Assembly (NCBI GenBank): GCA_963169235.1
Contig: CAUJCX010000026.1
Coordinates: 1-64,000, forward strand
Origin: Actinomycetota bacterium
GTDB lineage: Bacteria; Actinomycetota; Thermoleophilia; Miltoncostaeales; Miltoncostaeaceae
Direction of reading: 5' to 3'
Length of the DNA: 64,000 bases
The position numbers and the translations under genes were made by a program. The notes beneath the pieces were generated by a model. The model did not search any database and had not been told where the DNA came from. It worked only from the letters and a program-made list of their open reading frames with translations. This document shows, one piece after another, positions 33,325 to 40,709 of the stretch. Position 1 is the stretch's first letter. Each line of letters begins with the position of its first letter.

Positions 33325-33471
33325 GCGGGCCAGCGCCGCCAGCCCGTCACGGACGCGGGCCGAGTAGCGGTCCTCGTCCTCGCGGGTGAACGTGGAGGTA
33401 TGGATCTCGCGGCCGATGGCGGGAAGTTAGCGCCTCGCGCGGCCGCGCGGGAGGGGCGGGGCGCCGCCGCG

Positions 33472-34134
33472 TCACGTGGACGCCTGCGCCTCCCGCCACG
33501 TGGTCTCGAGCGCCTCCACGAAAACCTCCTCCGGCTGCGCCCCCGACAGGCCGTACCGGCCGCCCAGCACGTAGAACGGCACGGCGTGGATGCCGAGCCG
33601 CGCGGCCTCGGCGATGTCGGCGTCGACGGCGGGTCCGAAGCGGTGGTCGGCGAGGGCCTCAGCCACGTCGGCGCCCGGGATGCCGGCGCCCTGGCCGATG
33701 CCCCCGAGCACGGCCTGGTCGCCGATGTCGAGCCCGTCGGCGAAGTGGGCCTGCATGAGAGCCTCGTTCACGGCGGGCCCCACGCCGTGCTCGCCCGCGA
33801 GCTGCAGGAGCTCGTGCGCGGGACGGGTGTTGGCCACCACCACGCGGTCGAACGCGAACGCGATGCCCACCTCGGCACCGACACCGGCGACGTGCGCCAT
33901 CATCTGGTCGACGGCGTCGGCGCCCGTGCCCATCTTCTTCATCAGCCGGTCGCGCTCGCTGTCGCCGGACCGCGCGGGCAGGCTCGGGTCGAGCTGGAAG
34001 CTGTGGTACCGCACCACCACGTCCCCGGGGTGCGCGAACCGGGCGACGGCCGCGTCGAGGCGGCGCTTGCCGATGAAGCACCACGGGCACGCGACGTCCG
34101 ACCACACGTCCACCGTCAGGGCGTTCACGTCCAC
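33472..34134 (-). CDS. DsbA-family oxidoreductase, FrnE-like
   Basis: A 220-aa thioredoxin-fold protein of the FrnE-type DsbA group. The active site CPWCFIGKRRL is near the N terminus, after VDVWSDVA. The helical insertion follows and the cis-Pro region is GIHAVPFYVLGG. There is no signal peptide, so it is cytoplasmic, like most FrnE proteins, where dithiol/disulfide exchange or isomerase roles are proposed. GTG at 34134 is chosen because GAGGAGG lies 6 bp before it; GTG at 34128 is the alternative. It overlaps the end of the aldo/keto reductase gene and closes the operon that starts near 37.9 kb. Confidence 0.85.
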   Translation of the reverse strand: MDVNALTVDVWSDVACPWCFIGKRRLDAAVARFAHPGDVVVRYHSFQLDPSLPARSGDSERDRLMKKMGTGADAVDQMMAHVAGVGAEVGIAFAFDRVVVANTRPAHELLQLAGEHGVGPAVNEALMQAHFADGLDIGDQAVLGGIGQGAGIPGADVAEALADHRFGPAVDADIAEAARLGIHAVPFYVLGGRYGLSGAQPEEVFVEALETTWREAQAST

Positions 34135-35096
34135 GAGAGTCCTCCTCGGTAGGTCCAGTAGTCGTCGGCGGGCACCGCGAGATCGTCGAGGTCGTCGGGC
34201 GTGACGCCGACGTCGAGGGCCGCCAGGTTCTCGTGCAACTGGGTGACGGTGGCGGCCCCCGACAGCACGCAGTCGACGAACGGGTGCGCCAGCACCCACG
34301 CCAGGGCCAGCGCGTCCGGGGTGGTGCCGCGGGCGGCGGCGGCCGCGGCGAAGCGCGGGGTGTCGCCCCGCGACGTGAGCCGCCCGTTGGCGACCGCCTC
34401 CTTGACGATGACGCCCATGCCCTGCCGGTGGGCCACCTCCAGCGCCTCGCCCGCCGACGGCTCGAGCACGTTGAACGTGCTCTGCACCGTGTCGAACAGC
34501 CCCAGCCCCACGGCGCGGCGGATGGTGTGGTGCTGGCGCGGCCCGCTGGTGGACAGGCCGATCGCGATGCCCTGGTCCTTCAGGGCCGCCAACCCGTCCA
34601 GCACGTCGGCGTCGTCCAGCACGCCGGAGTCCTCCGTGGCGGAGTGGATCTGGTACAGCCGCACCGCGTCACCGAGAAGCGCCCGGGTCTCGGCCCACTG
34701 GGTGTCGAGGTGGGCGCGGGTGTGCTCCTTCACCTCGTGCACGTCGGCGTCGTCCCGCCAGCCTGCGGTGTAGCGGTAGCCCCATTTCGACCCCACGGTG
34801 ACGCCACGGCGGACGTCCGACGGCAGCGACGCGAGCCACGTGGCGACGAACTCCTCGGCCCTGCCGTAGCTGCGCGCGCAGTCGACGTAGCGCACGCCCG
34901 CGGCGTAGGCGGCGTCCAGCACCTGGTGGGCCCGCTGCCCCAGCGCCGCCGGGTCGCGGTGGCGTCCCAGGTCGTCGCGGTGCCCCAGGTTGATGTAGCC
35001 CGGGCGGCCCAGCGCCGCCATCCCCAGGCCGATGCGGGTGGCGGGCACGCCGCTCGAGCCCAGGACGGTGGCGGGGACGTGGCTCATGCGCTGCAT
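34125..35096 (-). CDS. Aldo/keto reductase
   Basis: A 323-aa AKR with a TIM barrel. VRYVDCARSYGRAEEFVATW carries the conserved Asp and Tyr of the AKR tetrad, SKWGYRYTAG the Lys, and IHSATEDSG begins the DVxLxH-like strand with its His. The NADP-binding end has VLSGAATVTQLHENL. It resembles the AKR groups that act on aldehydes or quinones rather than sugar-specific forms; the substrate is unknown. It lies in the DUF2249 operon, overlapping the DsbA gene, with about 40 bp to the cupin gene upstream. ATG at 35087 is an alternative start. Confidence 0.85.
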   Translation of the reverse strand: MQRMSHVPATVLGSSGVPATRIGLGMAALGRPGYINLGHRDDLGRHRDPAALGQRAHQVLDAAYAAGVRYVDCARSYGRAEEFVATWLASLPSDVRRGVTVGSKWGYRYTAGWRDDADVHEVKEHTRAHLDTQWAETRALLGDAVRLYQIHSATEDSGVLDDADVLDGLAALKDQGIAIGLSTSGPRQHHTIRRAVGLGLFDTVQSTFNVLEPSAGEALEVAHRQGMGVIVKEAVANGRLTSRGDTPRFAAAAAARGTTPDALALAWVLAHPFVDCVLSGAATVTQLHENLAALDVGVTPDDLDDLAVPADDYWTYRGGLSWT

Positions 35097-35135
35097 GCTG
35101 GCACAGCCGCGTGCCCCGCCACCGCGGGGACCGGC

Positions 35136-35447
35136 TCAGGCGACCAGCGTGACCACCAACAGCGTCGGCTCGTGCGCCTCGACCGCGTGCACCATGCCCG
35201 CGGGCAGGTGGAACCACGTACCGGCCGCGGCGTCGTCCAGCTGCCCCTCGGCGTGCCGGAACGCGACCCGCCCCAGGGCGACGTGGATGTTGACCGGCCC
35301 GGGGGCGGCGTGCTCGGCCAGGCTGCTGCCCGCCGCCATGCCGATGGCCACGACCCGCTGGGAGTCGTCGCGGTACACGGCCTGTGCCTTGGTGCCGTCG
35401 GCGGGGATGAGGCTCGCGTCGAGCGACGCGGTGACGACGTCGCTCAC
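35136..35447 (-). CDS. Small cupin-domain protein
   Basis: A 103-aa single-domain cupin. Motif 1 is recognisable in GSSLAEHAAPGPVNIHVALGRVAF with His at two positions, and motif 2 in WFHLPAGMVHAVEAHEPTLLVVT. It probably binds a metal or small molecule; cupins in such clusters may bind nitric oxide or redox signals, but that is inference. GTG at 35447 overlaps the DUF2249 gene's stop by GTGA, so it is translated with the upstream gene. Confidence 0.85.
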   Translation of the reverse strand: MSDVVTASLDASLIPADGTKAQAVYRDDSQRVVAIGMAAGSSLAEHAAPGPVNIHVALGRVAFRHAEGQLDDAAAGTWFHLPAGMVHAVEAHEPTLLVVTLVA

Positions 35448-35671
35448 GTCCGGCCGATCCGCACGCGCCACACGGGGCCCTGCTCGAGGTAGTCCCACGA
35501 GAACGCGCCGTCGTGCTCGGCCTCGAACTGGTAGCGCAGCGGCACCGGGTCGTGGTCGTTGACCAGCTCGAACGACTCGCCCGGGGCCAGCGCCTCGAAC
35601 GTCGAGAAGATCAGCGGGTGGCGTTCGCGCGGCACGATGGTGCGCACGTCGATGGTGGTCGATTCGGTCAT
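35444..35671 (-). CDS. DUF2249 domain protein (first)
   Basis: A 75-aa single DUF2249 domain (SirA/TusA-like alpha/beta fold). It has TIDVRTIVPRERHPLIFSTF, PGESFELVNDHDPVPLRYQF and a C-terminal WDYLEQGPVWRVRIGR, the family's typical shape. DUF2249 genes commonly sit with hemerythrin, denitrification and NO-stress genes, which is the main hint of function. It overlaps by 4 bp with both the upstream 12-TM gene and the downstream cupin gene. Confidence 0.9.
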   Translation of the reverse strand: MTESTTIDVRTIVPRERHPLIFSTFEALAPGESFELVNDHDPVPLRYQFEAEHDGAFSWDYLEQGPVWRVRIGRT

Positions 35672-37050
35672 GCGTGGGCTCCTTGGTGGGGAACGTGATG
35701 TGGGTGGGCCGCCTGGGCGGTGACCTTCGGCGTGACGGTGATGCAGATCACGACGGCGACCAGCACGGTGAGCGCGGCGGCCGCGAGCGCGAGCGCGCCC
35801 GCGAGGATCAGCGCGGACGTGGCCGACGCGACTCCGGCCACGACCAGCACGAGGCCCAGCGCGAAGGCCGCGGCCTCCACCAGGGCCAGTCGCGCGGGGT
35901 ACATGTCGGTGAGGCGGGGCGCGCCGGGGGTGCCCGCCAGATGCGCGTAGCGCCCGGTCCAGACCAGCATCGGGACGACCTTGAAGACGTGACCGGACGT
36001 GACCCCGCCGCCGAAGCCGATGAGCACCAGCAGCACCGCGACCACGCCCGCGCGCGCGGTGCCGACGACGCCGAACGCGGCCAGCAGCGCCACGCACGCG
36101 GCGGCCACCGCACACGCGACGCCGGCGACCAGGTGCATCAGCGGGGCCTCCAGGCTGCGGCGCCGGTGGCGGCCCACGCTGACCAGGAACGACCCGGCGA
36201 TGAGGGCGGCGCCGGCCAGCACCACGAAGCCCGCGTACGTGATCGCCTCCACCTGCACCAGCACCCCGGCGCACGTCAGCACCACGCCCACGTGCCACGC
36301 GCCCAGGGCCCACGCGCCGTCGCGGGCGCGGTACCCGTGCGACAGGGCGAACATGGGTCCCAGGCGCAGCGCGATGGCCATGATCATGCCGCCGATCCAT
36401 CCCAGCAGGGCGGCGGCGGCGTGCGCCTCGACCACGCGGGTGTGGGCGGTGCCCAGGAACGGGTCGCCGCGGTCGGCCGCCAGCACCAGGCCCACGCCCA
36501 CCACGACGGCGAGCCAGAAGCCGGACATCGCCAGGCCCCGGCCGGTGCCCCCCAGGCCGGTGGGGCTGCGATGGGCACGCCACAGCGCCGCCGCCAGATC
36601 GACCACGACGGTGAGGAGACCCAGCGCCAGCAGGACGCCCCCGGCCGCGGACAGGGCCGTGACACCCTGTCCGAGGCCGGCGGCGAGGCTCGATGCGCCG
36701 ACGATCAGGGCGACCCCCGCCCCGCATTGCCGAACGGTCGAGCCCACGCGCTGGCGCAGGATCACCGGGACCAGCTGCAGCATCGCCGCGACGATCGTCA
36801 CGGTGAGGAAGGCCAGCCCGTAGACGTGCACGGCGGCCAGGATGCCGGGCGCGGCGTACGCGGCCCGCGCCAGGTTGTCCGCCGACAGCGCCAGCACCAC
36901 CAGGGCCACCACGTGGGCCACGCAGGCCGCGGCGATCATGCCCGTCGGCAGCGGCCACGGGGGCCCTCCGACGGTGCCCTGACGCGCCAGCGTGCGCTCG
37001 CCCGGGGTCTTGCACCCGGCCGAACCCGCCGCCGACTTCCCCTCCGCCAT
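35668..37050 (-). CDS. 12-TM membrane protein, haem-copper oxidase/NnrS-like
   Basis: A 460-aa protein with about 12 membrane segments. Haem-oxidase-like patterns are seen: AAVHVYGLAFLTVTIVAAML then QLVPVI, VEAHAAAALLGWIGGMIMAI then LRLGPMF, and GHVFKVVPMLVWTGRYAHLA. Intramembrane His residues (HVYG, EAHAA, GHVFK, RYAHL) could bind haem or a metal. It lacks the full set of six His of true oxidase subunit I. I infer a role in NO or redox handling, as for NnrS, but family placement is by resemblance only. It starts 1 bp after the Fe-S factor gene stop and overlaps the first DUF2249 gene by 4 bp. Confidence 0.65.
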   Translation of the reverse strand: MAEGKSAAGSAGCKTPGERTLARQGTVGGPPWPLPTGMIAAACVAHVVALVVLALSADNLARAAYAAPGILAAVHVYGLAFLTVTIVAAMLQLVPVILRQRVGSTVRQCGAGVALIVGASSLAAGLGQGVTALSAAGGVLLALGLLTVVVDLAAALWRAHRSPTGLGGTGRGLAMSGFWLAVVVGVGLVLAADRGDPFLGTAHTRVVEAHAAAALLGWIGGMIMAIALRLGPMFALSHGYRARDGAWALGAWHVGVVLTCAGVLVQVEAITYAGFVVLAGAALIAGSFLVSVGRHRRRSLEAPLMHLVAGVACAVAAACVALLAAFGVVGTARAGVVAVLLVLIGFGGGVTSGHVFKVVPMLVWTGRYAHLAGTPGAPRLTDMYPARLALVEAAAFALGLVLVVAGVASATSALILAGALALAAAALTVLVAVVICITVTPKVTAQAAHPHHVPHQGAHA

Positions 37051-37051
37051 C

Positions 37052-37339
37052 TCAGCCCACCGTGCCGGCGCCCGAGGTGCCGATGCGGTCGGGCGTCCAC
37101 GGGGGGTCCCACACCACGTCGACCTCGACGGGGGGTTCGCCGGGGAGCTCGAGGGCCCGCCGCACGCCGCCGGTGATGGCCTCGTGCAGGGGGCACCCCG
37201 GCGTGGTGAGGGTCATGCGGATGTACGTGCTGTCGGGCGCCAGGTCCACCTCGTACACCAGGCCTAGCTCGACGATGTCCATGCCCAGCTCGGGATCGAT
37301 GACGGTCGCGAGCCGCTCCCACGCCTCCTCGGTGGTCAT
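37052..37339 (-). CDS. MIP18/DUF59 metal-sulfur cluster assembly factor
   Basis: A 95-aa protein of the PaaD/SufT/MIP18 type. The signature is EAWERLATVIDPELGMDIVE then LGLVYEVDL, with TLTTPGCPLHEAITGGV carrying the conserved Cys. It probably aids maturation of Fe-S proteins. In this operon the client could be a haem or Fe-S protein, perhaps the adjoining membrane protein, but none is proven. ATG at 37339 overlaps the upstream DUF2249 gene's stop by ATGA, a coupled arrangement. Confidence 0.9.
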   Translation of the reverse strand: MTTEEAWERLATVIDPELGMDIVELGLVYEVDLAPDSTYIRMTLTTPGCPLHEAITGGVRRALELPGEPPVEVDVVWDPPWTPDRIGTSGAGTVG

Positions 37340-37584
37340 GCGGCGCCCTTGTGCCACGCGCCACGCCAGATGGTGGTGACCGTGCCACGCTCGTCCTCGG
37401 CCAGCCGGTACTGGTAGCCGCGGGCGTCGAGCAGTGGCAGCAGGAACACCGGCACGCGGTCGTTCAGCTGCACGAGGCGTTCCCCGTCCGGCAGGGTCTC
37501 CAACGCCTCCAGGGTGAGCTCCATCGGCTGGGGCGGGGTCAGGCCCCGCACGTCGAGCTCCACATCCCCCACTGCCCTTTCCAT
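37336..37584 (-). CDS. DUF2249 domain protein (second)
   Basis: An 82-aa DUF2249 domain: LDVRGLTPPQPMELTLEALE, then TLPDGERLVQLNDRVPVFLLP and RGYQYRLAEDERG. The N-terminal VELDVRGL is close to the TusA/SirA start, but the Cys of TusA is replaced, so sulfur transfer through that Cys is not expected. ATG at 37584 shares one base with the stop of the third DUF2249 gene, and the MIP18 gene overlaps its end. The gene sits between its paralogue and the Fe-S factor. Confidence 0.9.
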   Translation of the reverse strand: MERAVGDVELDVRGLTPPQPMELTLEALETLPDGERLVQLNDRVPVFLLPLLDARGYQYRLAEDERGTVTTIWRGAWHKGAA

Positions 37585-37868
37585 CACTGCCTCCAGTACC
37601 ACGTCGTCCAGTCGTCGGGAGCGACCTCCGCCACCGAGTGCGCGAAGCCCTTCTTCGCCAGCACGCTGTGCAGCGGCACCGGCTCGAACGGGCTGCGCAA
37701 CTCGAGCGCCGTGCCGTCGGGCAGCGATTCGACCGCGTCCATGATCAGGCGGAAGGGCTCCTCGCCGCGCGCCAGCGCGGGCCGCACGTCAAGCACGCTC
37801 ACCGGACCAGGAGGCCGTCCGCCCGCCTCGTCGGTGCGGGACGTCACGTCGGTGGATTCGGGCGGCAT
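37584..37868 (-). CDS. DUF2249 domain protein (third, first in operon)
   Basis: A 94-aa protein with a short polar leader and then a DUF2249 domain: VSVLDVRPALARGEEPFRLI, MDAVESLPDGTALELRSPFE then PVPLHSVLAKKGFAHS, and a C-terminal WTTWYWRQ. It is the promoter-proximal gene of the minus-strand operon. An AT-rich region with a 13-bp palindrome lies about 70 bp upstream. Three DUF2249 paralogues in one operon suggest several partner-specific subunits of one system. Confidence 0.9.
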   Translation of the reverse strand: MPPESTDVTSRTDEAGGRPPGPVSVLDVRPALARGEEPFRLIMDAVESLPDGTALELRSPFEPVPLHSVLAKKGFAHSVAEVAPDDWTTWYWRQ

Positions 37869-37937
37869 GGGTACCTCGTGGTCGGGTGAGCGTGCCGATA
37901 TTCCACACCATCCGCGACAATTATTCTACTGATCATT

Positions 37938-37950
37938 GGATAAATTATCC
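37938..37950. promoter_or_regulatory. 13-bp palindrome in an AT-rich control region
   Basis: GGATAA-A-TTATCC is a perfect inverted repeat with one central base, inside an AT-rich patch (about 37905-37952) that stands out in this GC-rich DNA. It lies about 70 bp before the DUF2249 operon start and 75 bp before aceE, so it could control either direction. It does not match the FNR half-site pattern TTGAT-N4-ATCAA well; a NO-, redox- or iron-responsive regulator is possible. Confidence 0.5.
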
Positions 37951-38024
37951 GTGGCCTCCGGCGCGAAAGGCTACGTGCTGACGGGTTGTCTGGAACCCGG
38001 CGCGGGCGCGCGTAGGATGTGGTC

Positions 38025-40709
38025 ATGGCCACCACCCACGGTACCGGCGACGGCGTCCCCGACGTCGAGGGCATCGACCGCGATGAGCTGCTCGACTGGC
38101 TCGACTCACTCGACGGCCTCCTCGACCGGGTCGACCCCCAGCACGCGGCGGGGCTCCTCGAGACCCTGATCACCGAGGCGCGGCACGCGGGCGTGTCGGT
38201 GCCCGTCCCCGACAGCACGCCGTACGTCAACACCATCGCGCCCGAGGACGAGGTGCCCATCCCCGGCGACCCCGAGGTGGAGCGGCGCCTACGCTCGGCC
38301 GTGCGCTGGAACGCGGCGGCGATGGTGCTCCAGGCCAACAAGGAGTCGTCGGAGCTCGGCGGCCACATCGCCTCGTACCAGTCGGCGGCGACGCTGTACG
38401 AGGTCGGCTTCAATCACTTCTGGCGCGCTCCCGACGAGAACCACGGCGGCGACCTGGTGTACATCCAGGGGCACTCCTCGCCCGGCATCTACGCCCGGGC
38501 CTACCTCGAGGGGCGCCTCGACGACGAGCAGCTGGCCAACTTCCGCGAGGAGGTGGGCGGAAACGGCCTGTCGTCGTACCCGCACCCGTGGCTGATGCCC
38601 CGCTTCTGGCAGTTCCCCACCGTGTCCATGGGCCTCGGCCCCCTGATGTCCATCTACCAGGCGCACTTCCTCAAGTACCTGCAGGGGCGCAGCATGGCCG
38701 ACACGGCCGACCGCAAGGTGTGGGCGTTCCTGGGGGACGGCGAGATGGACGAGCCCGAGTCGATGGGCGCCATCGCCATGGCCGGCCGGGAGAAGCTCGA
38801 CAACCTCATCTTCGTCATCAACTGCAACCTGCAGCGCCTCGACGGCCCGGTGCGGGGCAACGGCAAGATCATCCAGGAGCTCGAGTCGAGCTTCCTCGGC
38901 GCGGGCTGGAACGTCATCAAGGTGATCTGGGGCGAGAACTGGGATCCGCTGCTGGCGGCCGACCACGACGGCCTGCTGCGGCGCCGCATGACCGAGGCGG
39001 TCGACGGCGAGTACCAGGTCTTCAAGTCGCGCGACGCGGCGTTCGTGCGCGACAAGTTCTTCGGCGCGTACCCCGAGCTGAAGGAGCGGGTCGCGCACCT
39101 GAGCGACGCCGACATCTGGGCGCTCAACCGCGGCGGGCACAGCCCCCGCAAGGTGTACGCGGCGTACCACGCGGCCGTCCACCACGTGGGGCAGCCCACG
39201 GTCATCCTCACGAAGACCATCAAGGGCTACGGCATGGGACGCGCCGGCGAGGCGCAGAACATCACGCACCAGCAGAAGAAGATGAAGGACGACGCGCTGG
39301 TGGCGTTCCGCGACCGCTTCAACGTGCCGCTCAGCGACGAGGACGCCCGGAAGGCGTCGCTCTACACGCCCGACGCCGGCACGCCCGAGATGGTGTACCT
39401 GCGCGAGAACCGCGAGAAGCTGGGCGGCTACCTGCCCAGCCGCACGCCGTCGCAGGCGACGCTCGAGGTGCCCCCGCTCGACGCGTTCAGCGCGCTGCTC
39501 GACGGCACCGGCGACCGCGAGATGTCGACGACCATGGCGTTCGTGCGGGTGCTGTCGACGCTGCTGCGCAACAAGGCGCTGGGCAAGCACGTGGTGCCCA
39601 TCGTCGCCGACGAGGCGCGCACGTTCGGCATGGAGGGCATGTTCCGCCAGCTCGGCATCTTCAGCCAGGTGGGCCAGCTCTACAGCCCCGAGGACGCCGA
39701 ACAGCTGATGTTCTACCGCGAGGACAAGGCCGGCCAGATGATCCAGGAGGGGATCAACGAGGCCGGCGCGTTCGCGTCGTGGATCGCCGCGGCCACGTCG
39801 TACGCCAACAACGGCGTGCCCATGATCCCGTTCTACGTCTATTACTCGATGTTCGGCTTCCAGCGGGTGGGTGACCTGGCCTGGGCGGCGGGCGACTCGC
39901 GCTCGCGCGGGTTCCTGCTGGGCGGCACGTCCGGCCGCACCACGCTGAACGGCGAGGGGCTGCAGCACGAGGACGGCCACAGCCACGTGCTGTCGTCGAC
40001 CATCCCCAACTGCCGCTCGTACGACCCCACGTTCGCCTACGAGGTGGCGGCCATCATCCAGGACGGCCTGCGCTGCATGGTGGGCGAGGGCCAGGACGTC
40101 TTCTACTACCTCACGCTGCTGAACGAGAACTACGCGCACCCGCCCATGCCCGAGGGTTCGCGCGAGGGCATCGTGCGCGGCATGCACCGCGTGCGCACCG
40201 GCCACGGTGACGGCCCGCGCGTGCAGCTGCTGGGCTCGGGCGCCATCCTGCGCGAGGTGCTGGCCGGGGCCGAGTTGCTGGAGGCCGACAACGGCGTCGC
40301 CGCCGACGTGTGGAGCGTGACCAGCTTCACCGAGCTGCGCCGCGACGGCATGGAGGCCGAGCGCTGGAACCGCCTGCATCCCGGTGAGGACGCCCGCATC
40401 CCGTTCGTGACGCAGTGCCTCGAGGCGGCCGACGGCCCGGTGATCGCGTCCACCGACTACATGCGGGCGCTGGCCGACGGCATCCGCGAGTACGTGCCGG
40501 GCACGTACGTGGTGCTGGGCACCGACGGCTACGGCCGCAGCGACTACCGCGTGCGGTTGCGCCGGTTCTTCGAGGTCGACCGCCACCACGTCGCGGTGGC
40601 CGCGCTGAGCGCCCTCGCCCGCGAGGGCATCGTGGGCCCGGCGACCGTCGCGAAGGCCATCGCACGCTATGACATCGACACGGAGGCGGACGCGCCATGG
40701 CATCGGTGA
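38025..40709 (+). CDS. aceE: Pyruvate dehydrogenase E1, homodimeric
   Basis: An 894-aa ThDP enzyme that decarboxylates pyruvate and acetylates the lipoyl group of E2. The ThDP motif GDGEMDEPES ... NCNLQRLDGPVRGN is complete. Other typical stretches are GHIASYQSAATLYEVGFNHF, FVRDKFFGAYPELKERV and EDAEQLMFYREDKAGQMIQ. The length fits the single-chain AceE class rather than the alpha/beta E1. ATG at 38025 has TAGGA 7 bp upstream. aceF overlaps its end by 13 bp and lpd follows, so all three PDH parts form one operon. It is divergent from the DUF2249 operon. Confidence 0.97.
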   Translation: MATTHGTGDGVPDVEGIDRDELLDWLDSLDGLLDRVDPQHAAGLLETLITEARHAGVSVPVPDSTPYVNTIAPEDEVPIPGDPEVERRLRSAVRWNAAAMVLQANKESSELGGHIASYQSAATLYEVGFNHFWRAPDENHGGDLVYIQGHSSPGIYARAYLEGRLDDEQLANFREEVGGNGLSSYPHPWLMPRFWQFPTVSMGLGPLMSIYQAHFLKYLQGRSMADTADRKVWAFLGDGEMDEPESMGAIAMAGREKLDNLIFVINCNLQRLDGPVRGNGKIIQELESSFLGAGWNVIKVIWGENWDPLLAADHDGLLRRRMTEAVDGEYQVFKSRDAAFVRDKFFGAYPELKERVAHLSDADIWALNRGGHSPRKVYAAYHAAVHHVGQPTVILTKTIKGYGMGRAGEAQNITHQQKKMKDDALVAFRDRFNVPLSDEDARKASLYTPDAGTPEMVYLRENREKLGGYLPSRTPSQATLEVPPLDAFSALLDGTGDREMSTTMAFVRVLSTLLRNKALGKHVVPIVADEARTFGMEGMFRQLGIFSQVGQLYSPEDAEQLMFYREDKAGQMIQEGINEAGAFASWIAAATSYANNGVPMIPFYVYYSMFGFQRVGDLAWAAGDSRSRGFLLGGTSGRTTLNGEGLQHEDGHSHVLSSTIPNCRSYDPTFAYEVAAIIQDGLRCMVGEGQDVFYYLTLLNENYAHPPMPEGSREGIVRGMHRVRTGHGDGPRVQLLGSGAILREVLAGAELLEADNGVAADVWSVTSFTELRRDGMEAERWNRLHPGEDARIPFVTQCLEAADGPVIASTDYMRALADGIREYVPGTYVVLGTDGYGRSDYRVRLRRFFEVDRHHVAVAALSALAREGIVGPATVAKAIARYDIDTEADAPWHR

